From an uncultured Pseudomonadota bacterium (GTDB lineage: Bacteria; Pseudomonadota; Gammaproteobacteria; Burkholderiales; SG8-39): 9,060 bases of DNA. Shown in pieces: positions 1 through 7,358 of this stretch. The position numbers and the translations under genes were made by a program. The number at the start of each line of letters is the position of its first letter. Position 1 is the first letter of the stretch. The notes under the pieces are model-generated. The model was given only the letters and a program-made list of their open reading frames with translations, searched no databases and was not told where the DNA came from. The DNA is taken from NCBI GenBank assembly GCA_903895005.1, contig CAITSH010000515.1, positions 1 to 9,060 of the forward strand. Reading direction: 5' to 3'.

Positions 1-1457
1 CCGAGGCGATGCGCCGGCGCTGCCTGTGCGTGCGCATGGAGGAGGGCGGCCTCACGGTGGTTATCGCCGATCCGTTTGATCGCAGCCTGCGCGAATGGGC
101 GCGTTTCGCACTGCCCGCGCACACGCCCTTCAGCCTGGTGCATGGCGCCGACCTCGATGCCTGCCTTGCGCGCCAGGAAGAGGCAATGAGCGCGATGACC
201 GGCCTGGTTGGTGCGGAGGCCGGCGACGGCGAGAGCACCGCGGGCGTCGAGGAACTGTCGCTCGCAGGCATCAGCGAGGATTCGAGCCCGGTCGTGCGCC
301 TGGTCAATTCGACGCTTTACGATGCGTTCAAATCGGGTGCCAGCGATATTCACCTGGAGAGCGAACCGGCCGGACTGATGATCCGCTACCGTATCGACGG
401 CGTGCTCAGCTCGGTCGGCCGGGTCGCCGGCCAGGCGCTGGCACAGGAGGTGATCTCGCGCATCAAGGTGATGTCGGACCTGGATATCTCCGAGACCCGC
501 GTGCCGCAGGACGGGCGTTTCAAGGTCTCGGTGCGCAACCGCCCGGTGGACCTGCGCGTGTCGGTCATGCCCAGCATGTTCGGCGAGGACGCGGTGCTGC
601 GTATCCTGGACAAGCGCACGCTCGCCGAGGGCGCCGGCGCCTTGCGGCTTGAGGTGCTCGGGCTGGATCCGGATTCGATTCGCCGCATTCGCAAGCTGGC
701 GAGCGAGCCTTACGGCATGGTGCTGGTCACCGGCCCCACCGGCAGCGGCAAGACCACCACGCTTTATGCGGCCCTGACCGAAATCAACACCGGCTCGGAC
801 AAGATTGTCACCATCGAAGACCCGGTCGAGTACCAGCTGCCCGGCGTGCTGCAGATTCCGGTCAACGAGCGCAAGGGCCTCACCTTCGCGCGCGGCCTGC
901 GTTCGATCTTGCGCCACGACCCGGACAAGATACTGGTCGGTGAGATCCGCGACTCGGAAACGGCGCAGATCGCCATCCAGTCGGCGCTGACCGGCCACCT
1001 GGTGTTCACCTCGGTGCACGCCAACAGCGCCTTCGATGTCATCGGCCGCTTCAAGCACATGGGTGTCGACCCTTACAGCTTTGTCTCGGCACTGAACGGC
1101 ATCGTGGCGCAGCGCCTGGTGCGCATCAACTGCCCCGATTGCCGCCATCCGGCGCACCCCGCCGATCATGTCATTGCCGAATCGGGCCTTGGCGACGATG
1201 TGTCGGGCTACCATTTCATGGCCGGCTCCGGTTGCGGCACCTGCCGCGGCACCGGGTTCAAGGGCCGCAAGGCGATCGCCGAGTTTCTGGTCCTGGATGA
1301 CGAGTTGCGCGAAATGATTGTCGCCAATGCGCCCATCCGCCAGATCAAGGAAGTGGCCCGCAAGGGGGGCACGCGCTTTTTGCGCGAGGCGGCGCTGGCG
1401 TTGGTGCGCAGCGGCGACACCACGCTCGAGGAAATCAACCGTGTCACCTTTGTTTAA
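1..1457 (+). CDS. gspE: GspE/PilB-type secretion ATPase, 5' end cut by window
   Basis: Cytoplasmic hexameric ATPase that powers pseudopilus or pilus assembly. The reading frame is open to the left edge. The ATG at 9 is probably internal, because about 480 residues are visible while family members usually have about 560. Counting from that ATG, residues 10-65 look like the end of the N-terminal GspE/MshE domain (LTVVIADPFD). S-D-I-H-L-E at 112-117 opens the ATPase core, followed by Walker A GPTGSGKT (242-249), Asp box TIEDPVEY (268-275), Walker B ILVGEIRD (308-315) and the His box around 326-340. Four cysteines (375, 378, 409, 412; CPDC and CGTC) form the zinc-binding module typical of GspE and PilB. 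All catalytic motifs are intact. It heads the visible operon, and the next gene starts inside its last codons. GspE versus PilB/MshE naming is uncertain; the secretion-ATPase assignment is very firm. Confidence 0.95.
   Translation, partial: EAMRRRCLCVRMEEGGLTVVIADPFDRSLREWARFALPAHTPFSLVHGADLDACLARQEEAMSAMTGLVGAEAGDGESTAGVEELSLAGISEDSSPVVRLVNSTLYDAFKSGASDIHLESEPAGLMIRYRIDGVLSSVGRVAGQALAQEVISRIKVMSDLDISETRVPQDGRFKVSVRNRPVDLRVSVMPSMFGEDAVLRILDKRTLAEGAGALRLEVLGLDPDSIRRIRKLASEPYGMVLVTGPTGSGKTTTLYAALTEINTGSDKIVTIEDPVEYQLPGVLQIPVNERKGLTFARGLRSILRHDPDKILVGEIRDSETAQIAIQSALTGHLVFTSVHANSAFDVIGRFKHMGVDPYSFVSALNGIVAQRLVRINCPDCRHPAHPADHVIAESGLGDDVSGYHFMAGSGCGTCRGTGFKGRKAIAEFLVLDDELREMIVANAPIRQIKEVARKGGTRFLREAALALVRSGDTTLEEINRVTFV
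1428..1434 (+). promoter_or_regulatory. Ribosome binding site deciding the GTG start at 1441
   Basis: GAGGAAA lies six bases before GTG 1441, inside the last codons of the ATPase gene. This is the best Shine-Dalgarno match near the junction. It supports a GTG start giving a 274-residue protein, rather than an upstream ATG that would add about 40 arginine-rich residues read out of frame from the ATPase gene. Confidence 0.6.
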
Positions 1458-2265
1458 AGACACGGTGCATATCGGGCTGCACGCAGATCGCGTGCTGCTC
1501 GTTCGCATTGGCGGCGGGTTTTCCCGGCGGCAGTTGTTCCGCCACGAGCAGCCTGTGACATCTTCATCGGAGGGCGCCGCCACGACGGCGATTCTTGCCG
1601 CGCTCGAGGTCGTTTTGCAGGACAAGCGCTGGCACGACGCCAAGGCGAGCGTGCTGCTGTCCAATACGCTGGTGCGCTATGCCGTAATCCCGGCGAGCGA
1701 GCATGTTTTCACCGTCGCGGACGAGACTGCATTGGCCCAGTTGCGCTTCCAGCAGGTGCATGGCGGCGCCGACGAATGGGAGGTGCGACTTGGCAACATG
1801 CTCTCGGGCAGGGGCCAGGTCGCGGCGGCGATGGAACGGGGGTTTTTGCAAAGCCTGGGGCAGATCCTTGAGTCGGCGCGCCTTCGCTCGTCGCTGATCG
1901 AGCCCTTCCTGATGCGCGGGGTCAACCGCGCGCGGCGTCATATCGCCGAGCGCGATTTCTGGTTTGCGCAGGCCGAACCCGGCCTGCTCATGCTGGCGCA
2001 TGTGCAGGCCGGGAACTGGATCAGCCTGGTCGCGGTTCCGCTCGACGCACCCCTGTCGCGGGTGTTGCCGGCGCAGATGCGCGAGGCAAAATTGCTCGCC
2101 GGGGACGGCGGCCTTGCGCGTCGTTTGTATTTGTACGCGCCGGGCATGGATTGCTCCGGATGCGCTTCTGGCGCCGATTTCGAGCTTGTCGACCTTGCCG
2201 GCCTGAAGGCGATGCGCGCCGAAGCGGCCGACCAGGTGCTGTGCACGACGGGAGCCGCGGCATGA
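1441..2265 (+). CDS. PilM/GspL-like cytoplasmic assembly protein (divergent)
   Basis: Predicted cytoplasmic scaffold of 274 residues linking the ATPase to the inner-membrane PilN/PilO-like pair. Its place directly before pilN- and pilO-like genes is the classic PilM (or GspL N-terminal) position. The first residues (VHIGLHADRVLLVRI, 9-23) fit the opening beta hairpin of an actin-like fold, where PilM has its phosphate-1 loop. The middle carries VRYAVIP (78-84). I cannot find a clear second phosphate motif (DIG-x3-T type) or adenosine motif, so ATP binding may be lost. No membrane segment is visible. The GTG start is chosen for its good ribosome binding site and removal of out-of-frame N-terminal sequence; it overlaps the ATPase gene by 17 bp. 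The assignment rests mainly on gene order and the N-terminal pattern. An MshI-like label would be equally fair. Confidence 0.65.
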   Translation: MSPLFKDTVHIGLHADRVLLVRIGGGFSRRQLFRHEQPVTSSSEGAATTAILAALEVVLQDKRWHDAKASVLLSNTLVRYAVIPASEHVFTVADETALAQLRFQQVHGGADEWEVRLGNMLSGRGQVAAAMERGFLQSLGQILESARLRSSLIEPFLMRGVNRARRHIAERDFWFAQAEPGLLMLAHVQAGNWISLVAVPLDAPLSRVLPAQMREAKLLAGDGGLARRLYLYAPGMDCSGCASGADFELVDLAGLKAMRAEAADQVLCTTGAAA

Positions 2266-2927
2266 ATCGCGCCGAACGGGTCGCCCGTTTGAAAGGCGCT
2301 GCCGCGCTGACCCTGGCGCGGTTGCGAAATACCGCCGCGCATCCGGCCGTGCGGCGCGTGATGTCGTCGCTGTTGCGCACGCCGCCCCTCGCGCTGGACT
2401 TTGCCCGGCCGCAATCGCGCTCGCACAGCGCCGGCCTGGCCGCGGTCGCCGTCGGCGCGCTGTTGCTGACGCTGGCGCTGTGGCAGTCCGATCTTGCGCG
2501 CGAGCGCGTCGCCACGCTCGACGCCGAACTGGTGAGCCTCGGGGTGGACCGCGAAGCCGAACGCAAGCGCGCCAGCCAGCCTGTTGCGCGCGGCGGTGAC
2601 ACCGACGAGCGCGTGCGCAAGGCAAACCGCGTCATCCGCCAGTTGAGCACGCCATGGGACGATGTGTTCAGCGCCATTTCCGCGGCCAACGGCGAGCACA
2701 TCGCGCTGCTCAGCCTGGAGTCCGATCCGGTCACGGCGCAGGTGCGCGCCGGCGCCGAGGCGAGGAACGCGCAGGGCATGCTCGATTACCTCGAGCGGCT
2801 TCGCGACGACGGACGTCTCGCCCCCGCCATCCTGCAGTCGCACCAGGTCATGCTTGAAGATCCCAGCCGCCCCGTTCGTTTCACTTTCTCCGCATCATGG
2901 ACATCAGCCAAATCCGCGCCGAACTGA
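2262..2927 (+). CDS. pilN: PilN-like inner-membrane assembly protein
   Basis: Bitopic inner-membrane protein of the alignment subcomplex, 221 residues. PilN proteins bind PilM through a short cytoplasmic N-terminus and pair with PilO in the periplasm. Here a basic N-terminal stretch of about 55 residues precedes one hydrophobic helix (about 57-74, SAGLAAVAVGALLLTLALW). A charged, probably coiled-coil segment follows (75-130), then a compact domain (about 130-215) suited to the ferredoxin-like fold of PilN and GspL C-termini. The cytoplasmic leader is longer than the roughly 20 residues usual for PilN. That suggests some of the GspL-type linker has been retained, or that the true start lies further in. 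The chosen ATG overlaps the upstream stop codon as ATGA. Identification is by topology, size and neighbours rather than by a strong motif. Confidence 0.7.
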   Translation: MNRAERVARLKGAAALTLARLRNTAAHPAVRRVMSSLLRTPPLALDFARPQSRSHSAGLAAVAVGALLLTLALWQSDLARERVATLDAELVSLGVDREAERKRASQPVARGGDTDERVRKANRVIRQLSTPWDDVFSAISAANGEHIALLSLESDPVTAQVRAGAEARNAQGMLDYLERLRDDGRLAPAILQSHQVMLEDPSRPVRFTFSASWTSAKSAPN

Positions 2928-3466
2928 GCCTGCGGCTGCGCCGCATCAGCGTCCGTCTTGGCCTGTTCGGCCTGGTCGCCGCGGTCCTGGCCGCGCTCGC
3001 CGTCACCGAACTGTTCAGCGTCACGCTGCCGGCCGGGTCAGATGCGTCCGAGCTCGAGGAGCAGGTGCGCCGCCTGCGCGAGTCGCCGCGCAGCGGACGC
3101 GAGATCAAGCGCGGCGAGGACAACAATCCGACCATGCAGATCGCGGCGTTTGAGCGCTATTTCCCGCCGGCGACACAGATCAACACGGTGTTGCGCGACA
3201 TTCACGCCGCAGCGGAAAAAGAAACGCTGGTGCTCGAGCGCGGTGAGTACCGGCTGATCGAGGAAGCCGGTCTTGATTTGTTGCGTTATCAGATCACGCT
3301 GCCGGTGAAGGGGTCCTACGCCAGCATCAACGCCTTTGTGCGCCGCGTGTTGCGCGATGTCCCCTCGCTCGCCCTTGACGGCATTTCGTTGCAGCGCCAG
3401 AGCGCCGGTGACGCGGCGATTGAGGCGCAAGTGCGCGTCAGCGTGTTTTACCGGGGTGCGAAATGA
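2897..3466 (+). CDS. pilO: PilO/GspM-like inner-membrane assembly protein
   Basis: Bitopic inner-membrane partner of the PilN-like protein, 189 residues. A short basic cytoplasmic N-terminus (RLRRISVR) precedes one transmembrane helix (about 21-41), a charged coiled-coil-like stretch (50-75) and a mixed alpha/beta periplasmic domain (80-187). PilO and GspM share this layout. The periplasmic domain contains a YQITLPVKGSYASINAFVRR stretch (131-150) followed by LALDGISLQRQ (158-168), which match the beta-alpha-beta pattern seen in PilO-type ferredoxin-like domains. The gene overlaps the end of pilN by 31 bp, the largest overlap in the operon, and no good Shine-Dalgarno sequence precedes ATG 2897, so translation probably depends on coupling. 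It ends in an ATGA overlap with the next gene. PilO versus GspM cannot be decided here. Confidence 0.7.
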   Translation: MDISQIRAELSLRLRRISVRLGLFGLVAAVLAALAVTELFSVTLPAGSDASELEEQVRRLRESPRSGREIKRGEDNNPTMQIAAFERYFPPATQINTVLRDIHAAAEKETLVLERGEYRLIEEAGLDLLRYQITLPVKGSYASINAFVRRVLRDVPSLALDGISLQRQSAGDAAIEAQVRVSVFYRGAK

Positions 3467-4173
3467 ACCGCAAACGCGTGCTGTTCGGGGCGGCGGGCAT
3501 TGCCGCGGTTTTGCTCGGCATCGAGATGACGCGTGATGAATCCGCGGGGCCGGGCACGACTGCCAAGGACGGCATAGCGCTGCGCATCGAGTTCAGCCTG
3601 GTGGAGCGCGCGCATGCCGCACCGCCCCAGGCCGGTCCGGGCGCCCAGGCGGTGCCGGCGTTGGCCGCAGACACGGCCGCCGGCGCGCTGCGCCTTCGTT
3701 CCGACCAGGCAATCCACACGCCCCCGGAGGCAGACCCGCAGGCGGTCGCCGGCTCCAGCGAAGGCAAGCCTGCCGCCGCTGCGGACGCGCCGGTCGCCAA
3801 GCCCTTGCCGCCCGGTTCGGTGCGTCTTGATCTGTTGGCCAAGGGTCGCGACATTGCAGAGATCGGCGAGGCGGGCGACCCCTTTGGCCCTAAAAGCTGG
3901 GTCATTGTGCCGCCGCCGCCACCGCCGCCGCCGCCTGCTCCGGTCGAGGCGCCGCGTGCGCCGCCGCTGCCCTTCAGGTTCATGGGGCAGCTCGATGACG
4001 GGCGCGGCAACCGGACCTTCTTCCTGGCGCGCGGCACCGCGATGCTGTCGGTGTCGCTGGGCGAAACCATAGACAGCACCTATTTACTGGAACGCGTCGA
4101 CGGTGGCGCGCTGCATTTCACTTATCTTCCGCTGCGTGAGCGGCAAAGTCTTCAAATCGGGGCCGGACCATGA
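3463..4173 (+). CDS. PilP/GspC-like periplasmic linker protein with polyproline tract
   Basis: Predicted inner-membrane-anchored periplasmic protein (236 residues) joining the PilN/PilO platform to the secretin, the role of PilP or GspC. An N-terminal hydrophobic segment (about 6-20) may be an uncleaved anchor. No lipobox cysteine is present, unlike classical PilP. A long Ala/Pro-rich region (about 48-135) is probably disordered. DPFGPKSW (139-146) is followed by nine consecutive prolines (150-158). A C-terminal beta domain (about 167-233; LPFRFMGQ, then FFLARG, YLLERVDGG and YLPLRERQSLQIG) resembles the small beta-sandwich HR/PilP domain that binds secretin N0/N1 modules. The ATGA overlaps on both sides place it between the platform genes and the secretin, as expected. 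It could be called a GspC homologue; no PDZ domain is visible. Confidence 0.65.
   Translation: MNRKRVLFGAAGIAAVLLGIEMTRDESAGPGTTAKDGIALRIEFSLVERAHAAPPQAGPGAQAVPALAADTAAGALRLRSDQAIHTPPEADPQAVAGSSEGKPAAAADAPVAKPLPPGSVRLDLLAKGRDIAEIGEAGDPFGPKSWVIVPPPPPPPPPAPVEAPRAPPLPFRFMGQLDDGRGNRTFFLARGTAMLSVSLGETIDSTYLLERVDGGALHFTYLPLRERQSLQIGAGP
3910..3936 (+). repeat. Proline codon run (9 x CCN) in the PilP-like gene
   Basis: Nine consecutive proline codons, mostly CCG with single CCA and CCT interruptions, encode residues 150-158 between the DPFGPKSW motif and the C-terminal beta domain. The run probably forms a stiff polyproline-II spacer, and nine prolines in a row would be expected to need EF-P during translation. 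Because the units are triplets, changes in copy number would alter spacer length without shifting the frame. Confidence 0.9.
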
Positions 4174-6467
4174 AAACCAAACGCATATTTACACGCGCCA
4201 CAACATTGCTTGCGACTGCGGTGCTGCTGTCGCTGGTCGGCTGTGCCGCAGAGCGCATGTCGCGCGACGGGCGTGATCTGCTGCGTCAGGGCAACGTGGA
4301 GGGCGGCCTGGATCGCATGAACGAGGCGGTGCGCATGGATCCGCGGGATTTTGCGCTGCGCACCGGGCTTATCGAACAGCGTGAAAAAGCCATATTCCAG
4401 CTGCTCACCGCCGCGGATGGCGATCTTGCCGCCGGGCGTGAGGATGTCGCCGACGAGGCCTACCAGCGCGTGCTCGCCCTGAGCGCGCGCAACCCGCGGG
4501 CCCTGGCCGGCGCCGAGGCGGTGGCGCGTTCGCGTCGTCATCGCGCCGAGGTGCAGCGCGCCATAGCGGCCGAGGCCAAGGGGCAGGTGGAGATGGCGCT
4601 TGATCTGCTTAACAAGGTGCTCATTGAAAACCCCGAGCAGCGCGAGGCGCGCGAGGCGCGCCGTGAAATCCAGTCGCGGCGTTTTCGCCAGGTGATTTCG
4701 ACGCCGCAAATCAAGTCGCGCTACACGGTGCCGATCAGCCTGGAGTTCCGCGATGTCGGCCTGCGCCAGGTGTTTGACGCGCTGTCCAAGGGCAGCGGCC
4801 TGAATTTTATTTTTGACAAGGAGGTGCGCCCGGATATCCGCGTGAGCATTTCGGTCAAGGATGTGCTCATCGAGAACGCGATCGCCCTGCTGCTTGACCC
4901 CAACCAGCTCGCCGGCAAGGTGCTGAACGAGAACACCATGCTGGTGTATCCGGCCACCGCCACCAAGGTGCGCGAATACCAGGACCTGGTCATCCGCAGC
5001 TTTTACCTCGAGAACGCCGATGTGAAGCAGACGCAGAACATGATCAAGACCATGCTCAAGACCAAGGACACCTTCATCGACGAGAAGCTCAACCTGCTGG
5101 TCATCCGTGACACGCCGGATGTGATCCGGCTGGCCGAGAACCTCATCTCGGTGCAGGACCACGCCGAACCGGAGGTCGTGCTCGAGATCGAGGTGCTGGA
5201 GATCCTGCGCTCACGCCTGAAGGAGCTGGGGGTAACCTTTCCGACGCAGTTCCAGCTCAACAGCAAGGGCATTTCCGCTCCCGGCGGTCCGGGGCAGCTC
5301 AACCTCAAGAGCGAGGCGGGTGAGAGCAACCTGTTGTCCAATCCCCGCGTGCGGGTGCGCAACCGCGAGAAGGCGAAGATCCTGATCGGCAACCGCATCC
5401 CGGTGATTTCCTCGGTGGTCACACCCAGCGCCACGACGCCGGTTGTCACCGACACCATCCAGTACCTCGATGTCGGCCTCAAGCTCGAGGTCGAGCCCAA
5501 CATCCATATGGATGGCGGCGTGATGATCAAGATGAACCTGGAGGTGAGCACGCTTGGCGACCAGGTGACCAGCAAGAACGGCACCATCGCCTACCGAGTG
5601 GGCACGCGCAATGCAAACACCGTGCTGCAGTTGAAGGACGGCGAAACGCAGACCTTGATGGGCCTGATCCAGGATGACGAGATCGAGAAGGCGCAGCGCC
5701 TGCCGGGCCTGGGCGACATTCCCATCCTGGGCCGGCTGTTTTCGTCGACCCGCACCGACGGCAGCAAGAACGAGATTGCGCTGTCGATCACGCCGCGCAT
5801 CGTGCGCAATATTCCGCGCCCGAGCATCGAGTCGGCCGCGATCTGGTCGGGTACCGAGGCGATGTTCCGTGTCACGCCGCCAATGCTCAACCCGCCCGCG
5901 GAGACGGTCAAGCTTGCCGCGGCGGCCGGTGGCGTGAATGCGGGCGTGGTGAGTTCGCGTGTCGCGGGCGGCGTTCCTGCCGTCGTGGCGGCCCCGGCCG
6001 CCGTCGCCTCCGCCGCGGCGGCGAGCCCCGCGGTCTCGACGACGCAGACGCTCGACCTCGCCTGGCAGGGGCCCGCCACAGTCAAGGCCGGTGATGAGTT
6101 TACGGTGACGGTGGATGCGAGCACCACTATCGGGCTCTCGGGTGCCGAGCTGCAGCTGTTGTTTGATCCGTCCGTACTGACCGTGGTGAGCGTGACCGAG
6201 GGTGAGTTGATGCGCAGCGAGAACGCGCAAACCGTGTTCACCGAGCGCTCCGACGCCACCGCCGGTCGTATCTATGTGGGGGTGCGGCGCAGCGCGCCTG
6301 CCGGGGCGCTGGGCACCGGCTCATTGATGACGGTGAAATTCCGCGCCACCGGCAAGGAAGGCGCGACGCAGGTGCATATCGCCACGGCGGTGCCGACGGT
6401 GGCCGGCGGCGGGACCATGCCGGTCAAGGGCGCCGGACCGCTGCAGCTGCGTGTGGCGGCGAAGTAA
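4170..6467 (+). CDS. gspD: Secretin lipoprotein with TPR-like N-terminus and C-terminal cohesin-like domain
   Basis: Outer-membrane secretin of the MshL/GspD type, 765 residues. The signal peptide ends in a lipobox LVGC with Cys25 as lipidation site; Ala at +2 favours outer-membrane sorting. Residues 31-170 hold three TPR-like repeats, each ending in DP or NP (57-58, 108-109, 154-155). An N0/N1-type region runs about 185-260 (VPISLEFRDVGLRQVFDAL), then a secretin N domain about 272-330. The secretin core (about 335-545) carries LLSNPRVRVRN (388-398), REKAKILIGNRIPVIS and the signature LPGLGDIPILGRLF (511-524). An Ala/Val/Pro linker (about 575-625) leads to a cohesin-like domain (626-765: VKAGDEFTVTV, LSGAELQLLFDPSVL, then GRIYVGVRR). 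The ATG overlaps the upstream stop as ATGA. With a lipid anchor and built-in TPRs it may not need a separate pilotin. The segment between ELGVTFPTQF and LNLKSEAGESN looks shorter than I expect for the subfamily. Confidence 0.93.
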   Translation: MKTKRIFTRATTLLATAVLLSLVGCAAERMSRDGRDLLRQGNVEGGLDRMNEAVRMDPRDFALRTGLIEQREKAIFQLLTAADGDLAAGREDVADEAYQRVLALSARNPRALAGAEAVARSRRHRAEVQRAIAAEAKGQVEMALDLLNKVLIENPEQREAREARREIQSRRFRQVISTPQIKSRYTVPISLEFRDVGLRQVFDALSKGSGLNFIFDKEVRPDIRVSISVKDVLIENAIALLLDPNQLAGKVLNENTMLVYPATATKVREYQDLVIRSFYLENADVKQTQNMIKTMLKTKDTFIDEKLNLLVIRDTPDVIRLAENLISVQDHAEPEVVLEIEVLEILRSRLKELGVTFPTQFQLNSKGISAPGGPGQLNLKSEAGESNLLSNPRVRVRNREKAKILIGNRIPVISSVVTPSATTPVVTDTIQYLDVGLKLEVEPNIHMDGGVMIKMNLEVSTLGDQVTSKNGTIAYRVGTRNANTVLQLKDGETQTLMGLIQDDEIEKAQRLPGLGDIPILGRLFSSTRTDGSKNEIALSITPRIVRNIPRPSIESAAIWSGTEAMFRVTPPMLNPPAETVKLAAAAGGVNAGVVSSRVAGGVPAVVAAPAAVASAAAASPAVSTTQTLDLAWQGPATVKAGDEFTVTVDASTTIGLSGAELQLLFDPSVLTVVSVTEGELMRSENAQTVFTERSDATAGRIYVGVRRSAPAGALGTGSLMTVKFRATGKEGATQVHIATAVPTVAGGGTMPVKGAGPLQLRVAAK

Positions 6468-6469
6468 TC

Positions 6470-6943
6470 ATGTCCCGCGCGCGCGGCTTCACGCTGATCG
6501 AGTTGATGATCACGGTCGCCATCATCGGCATCCTGGCGTCGATGGCGGTGCCGCTGAAGGAACTCGTGGTCAAGCGCGCGCAAGAGCGTGAATTGCGCAC
6601 CGCCCTGCGCGAGATTCGCACCGCCCTTGATAGTTACAAACGGGCGGTGGACGAGGGCAAGGTAAAGGCCAGCGCCGGGGACAGCGGTTATCCGAAAACG
6701 CTGGATGAGCTCGCCAGCGGGGCGGATAACACCGCATCGGCCGAGCGGCAGAAGATTTATTTCTTGCGCAAGCTGCCGCGTGACCCGATGTATCCGGATG
6801 AGACCACGCCGGCGGCGCAGACCTGGGGCAAGCGCAGTTACGCCAGCGCGCCCGATTCGCCGCAAGAGGGTACCGACGTGTTCGATGTCTACTCCCTGTC
6901 CAAGGGACGCGGCATGAACGGGGTGGTTTATCGTGATTGGTAG
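6470..6943 (+). CDS. gspG: GspG-like pseudopilin 1
   Basis: Inner-membrane prepilin that, after cleavage by a prepilin peptidase, would polymerise into the pseudopilus; 157 residues. The class III signal is textbook: a short basic leader MSRARG, then FTLIE with cleavage between Gly6 and Phe7 and the conserved Glu at mature position 5 (Glu11). A hydrophobic helix follows to about residue 28 (ITVAIIGILASMAVP). The amphipathic helix continues through 30-60, and the globular part has YPKTLDEL (74-81), LPRDPMYPD (102-110) and a Gly/Asp-rich C-terminal loop (GTDVFDVYSLSKGRG, 134-148) where GspG proteins bind calcium. It ends in YRDW. The gene starts 2 bp after the secretin stop with only a weak ribosome site. 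Main-subunit versus second-subunit status relative to the next gene cannot be told from sequence. Confidence 0.9.
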   Translation: MSRARGFTLIELMITVAIIGILASMAVPLKELVVKRAQERELRTALREIRTALDSYKRAVDEGKVKASAGDSGYPKTLDELASGADNTASAERQKIYFLRKLPRDPMYPDETTPAAQTWGKRSYASAPDSPQEGTDVFDVYSLSKGRGMNGVVYRDW

Positions 6944-7358
6944 GCCGGCACGGAACGCGCGGTCGGGGCGTCGCGGCGGCACGCTGCTGGCGCGCGCCGG
7001 TTTCACGCTGATCGAGTTGCTGGTGGTGATGGCCATCATCGCCACATTGGCCTCGATCGCTGCGCCGCGCTATTTTGGCAGTCTGGAAAAATCGCGCGAG
7101 GTTGCTTTGCGCGCCAATCTGAAATCGATGCGCGAGGCGATAGACCAGTTTTACCAGGACACCGGCAAGTGGCCGGCGGAACTCGATGACCTGGTCAAAA
7201 ACCGCTACTTGCGTGAAATTCCGGTCGACCCGGTCACCAACGAGTCCAACACCTGGACGCCGGTCAGGCAGAACGGCGGGCAGGAGGCCGGTATCAGGGA
7301 CGTTCGCAGCGGCGCGCCGGGCGCGCCTCGCAGCGGCACGCGCTATGAAGACTGGTAG
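6933..7358 (+). CDS. gspG: GspG-like pseudopilin 2
   Basis: Second G-type pseudopilin, 141 residues, probably co-assembled with pseudopilin 1. The prepilin motif G-FTLIELL has cleavage between Gly23 and Phe24 and Glu at mature position 5 (Glu28), then a hydrophobic helix (VVMAIIATLASIAAP). The globular part has YQDTGKWPAELDDL (74-87) and IPVDPVTNES (96-105), giving the usual GspG order of helix, W/YP-x-x-L-x-x-L, then xPxDP. It ends in YEDW. The start is GTG 6933, six bases after GGGGTGG (6920-6926); it gives an arginine-rich leader of 23 residues, long compared with the usual 6-10. No other ATG, GTG or TTG lies between it and the cleavage site. It overlaps pseudopilin 1 by 11 bp. Its C-terminal region is shorter and more Gly/Arg-rich than that of pseudopilin 1. 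Confidence 0.88.
   Translation: MIGRPARNARSGRRGGTLLARAGFTLIELLVVMAIIATLASIAAPRYFGSLEKSREVALRANLKSMREAIDQFYQDTGKWPAELDDLVKNRYLREIPVDPVTNESNTWTPVRQNGGQEAGIRDVRSGAPGAPRSGTRYEDW

Noticed and set aside
2151..2261. Upstream extension of the PilN-like protein
   Set aside because: The extra Arg-rich residues are a shadow of the preceding gene; ATG 2262 forms a typical ATGA coupling with its stop.
1564..2625. Long minus-strand open frame (353 codons)
   Set aside because: It lies opposite two well-supported plus-strand genes, its product is Arg/Ala-rich with no motif, and such mirror frames are common in GC-rich DNA.
4152..6230. Two long minus-strand frames opposite the secretin (4152-5162 and 5211-6230)
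   Set aside because: They are complementary-frame shadows of the secretin gene. The products are His/Arg/Leu-rich with no recognisable domain.
7186..7344. Upstream extension of the third pseudopilin
   Set aside because: The extra residues are an out-of-frame reading of pseudopilin 2. The prepilin leader begins properly at ATG 7345.
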